Source: Clostridiales bacterium
GTDB taxonomy: Bacteria; Bacillota; Clostridia; Oscillospirales; Acutalibacteraceae
DNA length: 14,226 nt
Direction of reading: 5' to 3'
Assembly: GCA_022791355.1 (NCBI GenBank)
Contig: JAAVYX010000088.1
Coordinates: 1-14,226 of the forward strand
Of the stretch, positions 6,084 to 13,890 are shown in pieces. Position 1 is the stretch's first letter, and the number at the start of each line of letters is the position of its first letter. The notes under the pieces are model-generated. The model saw nothing but the letters and a program-made list of their open reading frames with translations, did not search any database and was not told the DNA's origin. The position numbers were made by a program, and so were the translations under genes.

Positions 6084-9077
6084 ATGCCGTATTACAAGCG
6101 ACACATGCAGGATCAGATTAACCGGGCCATTGTGGAAACCAAGCATCGGGTCTACACCGTGGTCGAGCCTCTGACGGTGGAGGCCTTCCGCACCGACGAG
6201 CCGGTTCCCTACGCCGAGCGCGCCTCCGGCGAGCGTATCACCCCCGCTTTCGGTGAAAAGTGGGGTAAGCTGTGGGACTGCGCCTGGTTCCACGCCACCG
6301 GAACCGTACCCGACGCCTGCGCCGGCAAAGAGGTTGTGCTCAAAATCGATATCAGCGGCGAGGCCTGCGTGTTTAACGAAAAGGGCGAGCCGGTGAAGGG
6401 CCTGACCACCTTCACGGTTATGTGGGAGGCGGCCCCCGGCTCCTCGGGCAAGCGGATTTACAAGTTCTTGAAGGAGGCCAAGGGCGGCGAGCCGGTGGAT
6501 ATCTGGTTCGACGCCGGCAACAACGACCTGTTCGGCAACGAGCAGGGCTCTATGCTGCGGGACTGTCATATCTGCACCTTAAACGAGAATATCCGCCAGC
6601 TTTACTATGACTTCATGGTCTTGAACGACCTGCTGCGCTGCCTGCCCGAAAAGTCCTCCCGCAGGGAACGGGTTTTCTTCAAGCTCTATAAGGCCGCCTG
6701 CCTGCTCAAGTCCTATTCGGACGAGGAGGTTTTGGCCGCCCGGGCCGTATTGAAGGAGGAGCTGGATAAGAAGGGGGGCGACCCTTCCGTCAAGGTGACG
6801 GCCATCGGCCATTCCCATATGGATTTGGCCTGGCTCTGGCCCATCCGGGAGACCAAGCGTAAAGTCGCCCGTACCTTTGCCACCGTTTTGGAGCTGATGG
6901 AGCGGTATCCCGATTACCGGTACGGCGCAAGCCAGCCCCAGCAGTACGAGTGGGTCAAGGAGCTGCACCCGCAGATGTACGAGGATATCAAGAAACGGGT
7001 GAAGGAGGGCCGCTGGGAGCTCCAGGGCGGCGCCTGGGTGGAGGCCGACGCCAACGTCCCCTCGGGCGAGTCTTTGGTCCGCCAGCTGCTCTACGGCAAG
7101 CGATTCTTTAAACAGGAGTTCGGCCAGGAGGTGGACAACTACTGGCTGCCCGACGTTTTCGGCTACTCGGCCGCTTTGCCCCAGATTCTCAAGAAGTCCG
7201 GCGTGGACTACTTCATGACCCAAAAGCTCTCCTGGAACGAGCACAACCGCTTCCCTCACCACACCTTCAACTGGGAGGGCATCGACGGCACCAAGGTGTT
7301 GGCTCACATGCTGCCTGAGGACACCTACAACGGCGCGGCCACCCCTTGTGGGGTGCATAAGATCGACGCGGACTATCTGGACAGCGGGGTCTGCGACGAG
7401 GCCCTCATGCTCTTTGGTATCGGAGACGGGGGCGGCGGCCCCGCGCCGGCTCATCTGGAGCAGCTGGACCGTATGAAGGACCTGAACGGCCTGCTGCCGG
7501 TGGAGCAGGGCTTTGCGGCCGACTTTTTCCATCGCATCGCGGGGAACATGGCCGACTATATCACCTACAAGGGCGAGCTCTATCTGGAAAAGCACCAGGG
7601 TACCTACACCACCCAGGCCAATAACAAAAAATATAACCGGCTCATGGAGCTGAACCTCCACGAGCTGGAGTTCGCCGCCGTGCTGGCCGCCGAGGTCGAG
7701 GAAACGGCCTACCCCCGAGAGGAGATCGACGCGATTTGGAAGGAAATGCTCCTCTACCAGTTCCACGATATCCTGCCCGGCTCCTCCATCAAGCGGGTCT
7801 ACGACGAGTCGGTGCCCCGGTACAGGGCGCTGCTGGCCCGGGTGCGGGAGCTGACCGACGGGTACTATCAGCGTTTTGCGGCGGCGGTGGGCGCACCGGC
7901 GGGGGCGGTTATCGCTTTCAACTCCACCTCCTATCAGCGTCAGGAATGGGTGCAGACCAAAAACGGCCCCGTCCGGGTCGCCGTCCCGCCCATGGGCTAC
8001 GCTGTGGCGGAGGGGACGGCGGCTCCCGTCCGCGACCTTACGGCGGGGGCTCTGTCCATCGAAAGCGATAAGGTCAAGGTGGTCTTTAACGAGGACGGCT
8101 CCATCGCCTCGGTCTACGACAAGGCGCTGGGCCGCAACGTCCTGGCCGAGGGCAGCCGGGGGAACGTGCTGGCCCTGTACGAGGACAAGGGAGACTGCTG
8201 GGATATCCCCATCACCTACCGGGACAAGGCCCCCGACCAGTTCAAGCTGGTTTCCCAGAAGGCCTATATAGACGAGAGCATACCCGCCGCCGTCATGGAG
8301 CAGGCCTACGCCTACGGCAATTCCACCCTGACCCAGAAGATTCGGATTCAGTCGGGGGAGGGAAGAGTGGACTTCGTCACCCATGCGGACTGGCATGAGA
8401 ACGAGCTGATGCTCCGCGCCTCCTTCCAAACCGCCGTGCTGACCGACCAGGCGGCCTGCAATATCCAATTCGGCAAGCTCTACCGTTCGGCCGTCAACCG
8501 CACCAGCCAGGATATGGCCCAGTTTGAAATCTGCTGCCATCAGTACGTCGATCTGTCCGAGGCCGACTTCGGCGTGGCCCTGCTCAACAACTGCAAGTAC
8601 GGCCATTACGTCAAGGACGGGATGCTGGATATCAACCTTTTGCGCAGCCAGAACCATCCCGGCAAGGAGGCCGACCGGGGCGAGCACGACTTCACCTATT
8701 CCATCTATTCCCACGCCGGCAACGAAATCCAGGGCGGCGTGACCAAGGAGGCCCGCCGGCTCAACCAGCCCCTCAAGCTGTATACCCTTCCGGGAGGCGG
8801 CGGACTGGAGCCGTCGGCCAGCCTGTTCAGCGTCGACCGGGAGAACGTGGTGGTCGATACGGTGAAATTCGCCGAGGACAGCCGGGATATTATCCTGCGG
8901 GTCTACGAGGCCGAGGGAATGCGGGGCAAGGCCCGTATTTTCCTGCCCGCCGGAATCAAGAAGGCCGTCCTCACCAATTTGATGGAGGAGGAAGATCGGC
9001 CGCTGGAGCTGAGCAAAGGCTGCGTGACCCTGGACTTCGGCCCCTATACAATCCATACGATTAAGCTGGTAAAATAA
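6084..9077 (+). CDS. Alpha-mannosidase, glycoside hydrolase family 38
   Basis: A 997-residue retaining alpha-mannosidase that removes terminal alpha-linked mannose. N-terminal beta domain about 1-215. The catalytic (beta/alpha)7 barrel begins at GHSHMDLAWLW (242-252), where His245 and Asp247 are the probable zinc ligands. The nucleophile is Asp357 in YWLPDVFGYSAALPQIL. GIGDGGGGP (445-453) is the third catalytic-region motif. KHQGTYTTQ (503-511) opens the substrate-binding middle domain, and a C-terminal beta-sandwich runs from about 660 to the end. There is no signal peptide, so it acts in the cytoplasm on imported mannosides or glycan fragments. Length is typical of bacterial GH38. ATG 6084 follows TAGGATGAG. 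No transporter or sugar regulator adjoins it, so it is probably monocistronic, with control in the promoter and leader described separately. Confidence 0.95.
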   Translation: MPYYKRHMQDQINRAIVETKHRVYTVVEPLTVEAFRTDEPVPYAERASGERITPAFGEKWGKLWDCAWFHATGTVPDACAGKEVVLKIDISGEACVFNEKGEPVKGLTTFTVMWEAAPGSSGKRIYKFLKEAKGGEPVDIWFDAGNNDLFGNEQGSMLRDCHICTLNENIRQLYYDFMVLNDLLRCLPEKSSRRERVFFKLYKAACLLKSYSDEEVLAARAVLKEELDKKGGDPSVKVTAIGHSHMDLAWLWPIRETKRKVARTFATVLELMERYPDYRYGASQPQQYEWVKELHPQMYEDIKKRVKEGRWELQGGAWVEADANVPSGESLVRQLLYGKRFFKQEFGQEVDNYWLPDVFGYSAALPQILKKSGVDYFMTQKLSWNEHNRFPHHTFNWEGIDGTKVLAHMLPEDTYNGAATPCGVHKIDADYLDSGVCDEALMLFGIGDGGGGPAPAHLEQLDRMKDLNGLLPVEQGFAADFFHRIAGNMADYITYKGELYLEKHQGTYTTQANNKKYNRLMELNLHELEFAAVLAAEVEETAYPREEIDAIWKEMLLYQFHDILPGSSIKRVYDESVPRYRALLARVRELTDGYYQRFAAAVGAPAGAVIAFNSTSYQRQEWVQTKNGPVRVAVPPMGYAVAEGTAAPVRDLTAGALSIESDKVKVVFNEDGSIASVYDKALGRNVLAEGSRGNVLALYEDKGDCWDIPITYRDKAPDQFKLVSQKAYIDESIPAAVMEQAYAYGNSTLTQKIRIQSGEGRVDFVTHADWHENELMLRASFQTAVLTDQAACNIQFGKLYRSAVNRTSQDMAQFEICCHQYVDLSEADFGVALLNNCKYGHYVKDGMLDINLLRSQNHPGKEADRGEHDFTYSIYSHAGNEIQGGVTKEARRLNQPLKLYTLPGGGGLEPSASLFSVDRENVVVDTVKFAEDSRDIILRVYEAEGMRGKARIFLPAGIKKAVLTNLMEEEDRPLELSKGCVTLDFGPYTIHTIKLVK

Positions 9078-9257
9078 GAAGTTGAGACAACAGGCGAAGC
9101 GCGCAGATAGACGAGAAATTTTTTCGGCTGAAAGAGAAGAAACGCGCAAGAACCCTGGCGGATTTCAAACGTTTATGACGCCGGCCGCCGGAAAATTATC
9201 CGTCGAGACGCCTACTGCCGTCTATTGGTACAACTTTCTAAACGCGCCAAGATAAAA

Positions 9258-9294
9258 CCGCCTCTGCGGACCCTAAACAGGTCCGCAGAGGCGG
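9258..9294. terminator. 15-bp perfect hairpin downstream of mannosidase
   Basis: CCGCCTCTGCGGACC (9258-9272) and its exact complement (9280-9294) enclose 7 nt. The plus-strand downstream flank is CGCTTCTTTA; the minus-strand flank is TTTTATCTT. It can therefore stop transcription in both directions and is the likely end of the mannosidase transcript. Confidence 0.75.
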
Positions 9295-9333
9295 CGCTTC
9301 TTTATAGCCAATAGAATCTTCTAAAGGGAACCT

Positions 9334-9690
9334 ATCCCCGTTTGCTTACTTGATAAGGCGGCGCTTGCTCATCTAAAAACAGTTGAGGATAGGCTTCCAG
9401 CTGCTTAAATATCTTTTAATCCAGGGGCGCATAATCGTAAAGCTCTCATAGGTGTATTCCCGTTTATTTTCGAGGTCCAATTTGATAAAGGACTTGTTTC
9501 ATCCAGAAAATAAGCTTTCGTTTTGTTTTTCGTCTATATTTTGACCTGATCGATAGACAATGCCAGTCTTCCCCGATTCATACGGATAAATCGACTATGC
9601 AGGTGTCGCCGATATACTTACTAATATAATGTATGTCGATTTTACGATGCGCCAGAATCGTTTTATCCGGCGTAGATGGAATACAGCGGG
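9334..9690 (-). pseudogene. Broken gene remnant of unknown family
   Basis: Read on the minus strand, several protein-like stretches follow one another in different frames with stops between them. These are TILAHRKIDIHYISKYIGD (near 9610-9665), then KLDLENKREYTYESFTIM and RPWIKRY (about 9410-9483), then, after a one-base shift near 9405, FKQLEAYPQLFLDEQAPPYQ, ending in a stop at about 9334. The order and amino-acid character suggest one ancestral gene of at least 110 codons destroyed by frameshifts. Its family was not recognised. Composition is AT-richer than the neighbours. It begins directly after the stop of the dockerin gene and may once have been co-transcribed with it. Confidence 0.4.
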
Positions 9691-9697
9691 ACCTCCG

Positions 9698-10600
9698 TCA
9701 CGCCTGACGGGCCAAAACCTTGCAGAGCTCCATCACGTCTTCGATGGTAATAGAGCCGTCGCCGTTCAAATCCCCCCGCTCTAGCTCGACTGCCGTAGGC
9801 TTGCTTCCTGCGCTTTGCCGGGCAAGTACCTTGCAGAGTTCCATTACGTCGTCTATGGCGATCCTACCGTTTCCGTTCATGTCGCCAACGGAATGGATGG
9901 GGCCTCCCGGGATGTACTTCGGATTTTCCCAAGAGCAGCCGTCTTGGTTTACCGCATGGATATCGCCGTAAGCGGGCGGGGCCTGCGGCGGCTCTACATA
10001 GTAGTCGCCTTCGTCGGCCTTATTGTAAAATTCAGCATACCAGCTTTCGCCGTCCTCGCAGCGCAGATACCCGTTCTCAAACTGCTGATAGAGAATCGGG
10101 ATACCGCCCTCCATCCGCCAGTATTGATTGGTGATGGGATTGCCGGACTGCCAGTTATGAACCCCGCCGCCGTTGATGTAATACTCGGCCGGCGCGTCCC
10201 GCATGACGATGACCTGGCAGGTTTCCGGGTCCGCGCAGATTAGTGCCGCCCAATTGTTAAGCGCAAAAGCGCCTTCGGCGATGGAATTTCCACCGTCAAA
10301 ATCCTGGCTTACAATGGTATATACTTGACCGTTTACATCCGTCCCCGCCCAACTGTGGACAAGCTCTCCGGAGGAATCCCCAAAGGAAAAATTTCCATCC
10401 TGCGGTCTTTGGGCGTGGAGGGTTTGGGCCCACTGATAGGCTTCTTTAAAGCGCTGTGTAATAACCGCTTCCTTACCGTCAAAGGCCGCGGGAAGCCCGC
10501 CCGCGCCGATTACGCCTACAAGGGACGCGTCGGCCGAGGCCGAAAACAGGGCGGACGCTGCTAGCGTAATGGATATTGCCGTTGCTAACCATTTTTTCAT
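9698..10600 (-). CDS. Secreted protein with C-terminal type I dockerin
   Basis: A 300-residue exported protein. MKKWLATAISITLAASALF followed by SASADA is a Sec signal peptide (cleavage near residue 25). The C-terminus holds two type I dockerin calcium-binding repeats, GDMNGNGRIAIDDVMELCKV (from 239) and GDLNGDGSITIEDVMELCKV (from 276), nearly identical in sequence. Dockerins bind cohesins on scaffoldin-like surface proteins. The 200-residue middle part (aromatic and Gly rich, with NGGGVHNWQSGNP, GGIPILYQQFENGYL and YYVEPPQAPPAYGD) is faintly like LGFP-type repeats, but no enzyme family was recognised. The open frame extends 69 codons further upstream, but ATG 10600 has AAAGGAG before it and starts the signal peptide. 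It follows the membrane-protein gene by 80 bp on the same strand. Confidence 0.85.
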   Translation of the reverse strand: MKKWLATAISITLAASALFSASADASLVGVIGAGGLPAAFDGKEAVITQRFKEAYQWAQTLHAQRPQDGNFSFGDSSGELVHSWAGTDVNGQVYTIVSQDFDGGNSIAEGAFALNNWAALICADPETCQVIVMRDAPAEYYINGGGVHNWQSGNPITNQYWRMEGGIPILYQQFENGYLRCEDGESWYAEFYNKADEGDYYVEPPQAPPAYGDIHAVNQDGCSWENPKYIPGGPIHSVGDMNGNGRIAIDDVMELCKVLARQSAGSKPTAVELERGDLNGDGSITIEDVMELCKVLARQA

Positions 10601-10680
10601 AGAAACCGCTCCTTTACAGAATGTGTCGTCTGCCTCCAGGGAACAATACGGATTTACCAATCCTCCCCTTGGCCGAACCC

Positions 10681-11478
10681 TTACCATTGATGCCCGAAAT
10701 AGAGGATAAAACGATCCCGCTCCATCACAGCCGCGCCGTAAACCCGCCCGTGATTCCAGCCGCCGTCCGCGCCGCCCGGTTCGCAAATGGACAAATAATA
10801 CTCCCATTGGTTGGTAATCGTAATAAATCCTGTGAAGTCATGTCCTACGTCTGGAATATAGGTATGCTCGGCCTCGTCGGCGGGAACCGCAGTTGCCTGG
10901 ACCTGGGCCAGCGCCTCCTGGAAGGCCTCCGGCTCATAGCCTACCAAAAGCTCGGTTCGGCCAGTGCCTTGCAAAAACTGAGGCTGGTAGCACATTTTGG
11001 CAATCGTGGCGTCGGCGGGAATGCGTTTGGGGAAAATTTTCATTCCGCCGTGCGGGTAACCGTTCACCCGCAGCGCACGGGAATAGTAGAGGGTGCTGGT
11101 GACGGGCGGGGAAAGCCCCTCGGTAAATAACAGGGTTATGGGATTGTTGCACAGGCCGTTTACCCACACGCAGACCGCCGCCAGAAGACAGCAGAACAGA
11201 AGGGGCGGCGCGCCGTGCAGCCTTTGCTTCAGAGTGACGAGCAGCAGCAAAAAAAGCAGCGCGACGGGAAGGGCTGCAATCAGGACATGTTCCCAGGCGG
11301 GAATCACGCAGCACCAATGGCTGTAGACGGCGACCAAACCGAAAACAGCTATAAAGATCAGCAGAAAAATAAGGCTGAGGACGCTTAGGGGGTTGAAGCC
11401 CGCCCAGCGGGAGAGAAAGGAAAAGCGGGGGTCCGCATGCTGGGACAAAAACTGATTAAGCTTTTTCGTTATCCGCAT
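10681..11478 (-). CDS. Three-helix membrane protein of unknown function
   Basis: A 265-residue protein not recognised as a known family. Hydrophobic segments lie at about 31-52, 62-83 and 92-108. The remaining 150 residues (PPVTSTLYYSRALRVNGYPH ... TGFITITNQWEYYLSICE) form a soluble region, probably outside the membrane. Its 5' end overlaps the regulator gene by 23 bp, and its ribosome binding site (GGAGTGGAGAG) is inside that gene, so translation is coupled. The partner genes (DUF2975 and Cro/CI-type regulator) form a common Firmicute pair; this third gene looks like an accessory cargo or sensor protein. Confidence 0.75.
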   Translation of the reverse strand: MRITKKLNQFLSQHADPRFSFLSRWAGFNPLSVLSLIFLLIFIAVFGLVAVYSHWCCVIPAWEHVLIAALPVALLFLLLLVTLKQRLHGAPPLLFCCLLAAVCVWVNGLCNNPITLLFTEGLSPPVTSTLYYSRALRVNGYPHGGMKIFPKRIPADATIAKMCYQPQFLQGTGRTELLVGYEPEAFQEALAQVQATAVPADEAEHTYIPDVGHDFTGFITITNQWEYYLSICEPGGADGGWNHGRVYGAAVMERDRFILYFGHQW

Positions 11479-11677
11479 CGTCTCTCCACTCCAATAGATC
11501 CCCGGGCTGGCAGTCCAGCGCGCGGCAGATTTTATCCAGCGTCTCCAGCCGGACGGCCTTGGCCCGGCCGGTTTTTAAAATAGACAGATTGGCCTGGGTG
11601 ATGCCGATGCGTTCGGCCAGCTCTAGCGAACGCATTTTCCGTTTGGCCAGCATCACGTCAAGATTGATAATAATCAT
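11456..11677 (-). CDS. YozG-like Cro/CI-type HTH regulator
   Basis: A 73-residue protein that is almost entirely one helix-turn-helix domain of the XRE class: MIIINLDVMLAKRKM, LAERIGITQANLSILKTGRA (about 20-39) and LDKICRALDCQPGDLLEW (47-64). This matches the short YozG-type regulators found beside DUF2975 membrane proteins. It is expected to bind DNA as a dimer. The 35-bp palindrome at the operon promoter is the obvious candidate site for autoregulation, though this is inferred. It starts 13 bp after the DUF2975 stop with GAAGGG as ribosome binding site and overlaps the next gene by 23 bp. Confidence 0.93.
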   Translation of the reverse strand: MIIINLDVMLAKRKMRSLELAERIGITQANLSILKTGRAKAVRLETLDKICRALDCQPGDLLEWRDDADNEKA

Positions 11678-11690
11678 AATGGGATCCCTT

Positions 11691-12167
11691 CTATATCGTC
11701 AGTTCGTTTTCTTCCCGGAGGGCGGCAGCTTTATATACTAAGTGAGAGGTCACTGTGGCCGCCACCGATACGGCTATGCCCGCAAAGACGACCAGACAGC
11801 TCAGAAAGGCTACTCCCGGATGGCTGCGGCCCAAGGCCAGCAGCAGCAGGTTGCCGGCAAAGAAAAAGACCGTATCTCCCGCCGCCAGAGCAGCCACCCG
11901 CTGCAAACGACGGGCGTTTTTATAGCAGAAGGAATTATCTCGTTCGATCTCCCCGGCGATTTTCCAGCCGTAGACCAAAACCGCATAACAGGGCAGGGCG
12001 GTCAGCCATAAAAAGATGAGCCAGGGCCAGTAAGAACCAGAAAGAGCGCCGCCCGCGGCCAGCTCCTGGCCCCAGAAGGGAAGCAGATAGGCGTAAACCG
12101 CCGCGCCGCAGACGCCAGTTCCCCCAAGGATGCCCTTGAGCCATAGGGCCAGATGGGATTGCTTCAT
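11691..12167 (-). CDS. DUF2975 membrane protein
   Basis: A 158-residue integral membrane protein with about four helices (roughly 9-30, 43-67, 92-113, 117-143). The cytoplasmic loop GEIERDNSFCYKNARRL before the third helix is characteristic of the DUF2975 family (PF11188). Its biochemical role is unknown. These proteins are regularly encoded with a short YozG-like HTH regulator, as here, and may act with it as a membrane-linked regulatory pair. It is the first gene of the operon. AAGGAGG lies 7 nt before the ATG, and a consensus promoter is 35-65 bp upstream. Confidence 0.88.
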   Translation of the reverse strand: MKQSHLALWLKGILGGTGVCGAAVYAYLLPFWGQELAAGGALSGSYWPWLIFLWLTALPCYAVLVYGWKIAGEIERDNSFCYKNARRLQRVAALAAGDTVFFFAGNLLLLALGRSHPGVAFLSCLVVFAGIAVSVAATVTSHLVYKAAALREENELTI

Positions 12168-12201
12168 CGTTTTTTCCTCCTTATTGCTTTGTTTTACCTA
12201 T

Positions 12202-12230
12202 ATTATATGCGTCGGATTCAATAAAGTCAA
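12202..12230 (-). promoter_or_regulatory. Promoter of DUF2975-HTH operon
   Basis: On the minus strand, TTGACT (12225-12230), a 17-bp spacer and TATAAT (12202-12207), a near-consensus sigma-A promoter. Confidence 0.88.
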
Positions 12231-12263
12231 TATATAATTATTGATTTTCAATAATTATATATT
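12229..12263. promoter_or_regulatory. 35-bp palindrome overlapping -35 box (candidate operator)
   Basis: AATATATAATTATTGA (12229-12244) is the exact reverse complement of 12248-12263, with a 3-bp centre. It overlaps the first two bases of the -35 box of the operon promoter, so a bound dimer would be expected to affect polymerase. The HTH protein of this operon is the natural candidate ligand. Confidence 0.7.
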
Positions 12264-12475
12264 CAGTTTAGGCTGTTTGGCCGCATTGCGCATGGTATAT
12301 AGGCATAGCGTATAGTAAATAGCAATTCGATTTATATATGCGTGCTCAATAGCAAGCGGATTAGACCCGTTTACGGGTTGCCGTACATGTGATGCTTTGA
12401 TTTTTTTGATGCCCCTTACGGGTCTAAGCTGGCAAGAGGCCTTTTAGGACCCCTGCGAGCCGCCTGTTTATGAAC
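12264..12475. other. Spacer with competing inverted repeats, likely IS-derived
   Basis: No gene was seen. TTAGACCCGT at about 12361-12370 can pair either with the ACGGGT two bases further on or, over 10 perfect base pairs, with ACGGGTCTAA at about 12417-12426. It sits just beyond the stop of the truncated IS3 transposase, so it may be part of that element's end. Confidence 0.4.
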
Positions 12476-12685
12476 TTACCAATATTCGAATCTGTATGGA
12501 TTAGGCGTTTTGTAATTGAGTTCGTAAAATAAACTTTCATTGTCAAAGCAACCGACATAGTCCTCGATAAATGAGGGTATCTCCTCGGCGACGCGCAAAT
12601 TAAAATCTGTCCCCGTTTCTTCTTTTATCCAACCGTTTATGGATTCGATTATTGGGTTGTCCGTTGGAGTTCCTGCTTTTGACAT
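12476..12685 (-). pseudogene. IS3-family transposase, C-terminal fragment
   Basis: The 69 residues MSKAGTPTDNPIIESINGWI ... YKTPNPYRFEYW correspond to the end of the integrase core (rve) of IS3-family OrfB transposases. They include the last catalytic glutamate in IIESINGWIKEE and the terminal YxxPxxYR motif. The first two catalytic aspartates and the N-terminal HTH are missing. Upstream, protein-like residues (WADLEKEKA) appear in another frame before similarity is lost near 12710, so the element is truncated and frameshifted. It is not expected to be active. Confidence 0.88.
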
Positions 12686-12793
12686 AGAGCCTTTTCTTTC
12701 TCTAAATCAGCCCAAACAGTCTGTTTTTGTCTGCAATCGTGCTTCTATCCGGCCGCCCCTTGGCCATATAACTAATAAATGGGGGTGCGGCCA

Positions 12794-13354
12794 ATGGAAA
12801 GAAAATATCTATCGGAGAAGGAGCTCCTGACCCTCACCGACGACCGGCGGCTTTGCTATGTCAGCGGGGCCATCCTGGAGGAGGGGCGGCAGGTGGGATA
12901 CATGGTTCGGCAGACCCCTCTGTTCCCGGACGACTCGGGCTGGCGCTTTTTCGCCGGAGGCGAAGCGGGCAGCCGTCTGCGGTCCGGGGCCAGCGGCTTC
13001 TATCCCCTCAATACCCTCTGCAACTACGACCGGCAGGTTCTTCCCCTGCTGGACGCGCTCGTTGGGGCTGCCTTTGTACGCACCGGCGCGGCCCTGGCCC
13101 CGTTGGACTCGTTGGATTCACCGGACTCGACTGCCCCAGCGGGCTCCCCAAATTCTATAGACCCGCCGCATGTATCGGATATCCTTCCGACTATTTCCCA
13201 AGAAAAGGCCGGGTCCGAAACCGTTAGCGCGCTCCTGCGCAAAAAGATTAGGAGACTGCCAAAAAACAGCCGGGCAGGAAATCTTGACATAACTCCTCCC
13301 CTGCGGGTCCGCCCGAAACAAGTAAGCGGACGCATAAAGACGCATAAAGGATAA
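12794..13354 (+). CDS. DUF2185 (Imm33-like) protein with low-complexity tail
   Basis: A 186-residue protein. Residues about 20-95 match the DUF2185/Imm33-like fold (PF09951): CYVSGAILEEGRQVGYMVRQ, DDSGWRFFAGGE, FYPLNTLCNYD, VLPLLDALVGAAF. Members of this group include immunity proteins of polymorphic toxin systems, but many are stand-alone proteins of unknown role. No toxin gene adjoins it here. After residue 95, where homologues usually end, a 90-residue Pro/Ser/Asp-rich tail follows (LDSLDSPDS), then a basic end. This may be a real extension or read-through after loss of the original stop. ATG 12794 is preferred over ATG 12779 because GGGGGTG precedes it by 6 nt. It lies beside a truncated IS3 element. 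Confidence 0.72.
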   Translation: MERKYLSEKELLTLTDDRRLCYVSGAILEEGRQVGYMVRQTPLFPDDSGWRFFAGGEAGSRLRSGASGFYPLNTLCNYDRQVLPLLDALVGAAFVRTGAALAPLDSLDSPDSTAPAGSPNSIDPPHVSDILPTISQEKAGSETVSALLRKKIRRLPKNSRAGNLDITPPLRVRPKQVSGRIKTHKG

Positions 13355-13640
13355 AAATTTTATTCGTTGCTTCCCGCAAGGAACGCTTCTAAAGGTTTGG
13401 TTGAAAGCCAACCCAGGACGTCGCAAAGAGGTTTGGCTAACTGCCAGACCGGGATAGCAGAAACTCGAAGCGCTAGAGTCTCTCGCAAAAATATAAGCAA
13501 AGCGTATCATTTCCTCTGGTACCGACAAAAAAGCAAGTGGGACAAACGGGCGCAAATAAGAGAAAACCAGAGGAAAAGGACGAGAAACCAAGTTTAGATA
13601 AAATTTTTGCCGGATTTTTTGAGAAAAAACAAAAAATCCC
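13355..13640. repeat. Spacer with two related tandem hairpins
   Basis: No gene was recognised. Around 13395-13455 two similar units follow each other at a spacing of about 36 bp, each beginning AGGTTTGG. They fold as GGTTTGGTT-GAA-AGCCAACC (bulged) and GGTTTGGC-TAACT-GCCAGACC. The remainder is purine-rich and ends at a strong promoter. Confidence 0.45.
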
Positions 13641-13669
13641 TTGACATATGCGGGTTTTCGCTCTATAGT
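13641..13669 (+). promoter_or_regulatory. Strong potA promoter
   Basis: TTGACA (13641-13646), a 17-bp spacer and TATAGT (13664-13669): a consensus -35 box and a -10 box with one deviation. Transcription from about 13676 would give a leader of about 410 nt before potA. Confidence 0.88.
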
Positions 13670-13890
13670 ATAGCTTGCACGTTTTTGCATCTGCGCCGCG
13701 CCTCTAGTAGTCTGCTAAGTCAGAAAATAGCAATTCGTTTGGGCCGGATTCATGCATGGCGGAGTTATCCCACCGTCGTCTTCCGCCTTATCCTTCACGA
13801 ATCCTTCTTCAAACAAATTTGTTATCCTTGCTTGGTGGAATACTGGGAAAAGTGCGCGGCCGAAAAAAGTCTCCGTCAAATTTAGAAAGG

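Noticed and set aside
6579..9149. Long open frame (856 codons) on the minus strand
   Set aside because: It is an antisense shadow of the GH38 mannosidase gene, produced by GC-rich codon use; the plus strand carries the catalytic motifs and ribosome binding site.
13355..13460. Possible CRISPR array because of repeats at about 36-bp spacing
   Set aside because: There are only two diverged units, no conserved repeat with unique spacers, and no cas genes.
12317..13739. 13-bp direct repeat AAATAGCAATTCG on both sides of the IS3 fragment and DUF2185 gene, possible insertion footprint
   Set aside because: A 13-bp match is expected about once by chance in a window of this size, and its ends do not coincide with any element boundary.
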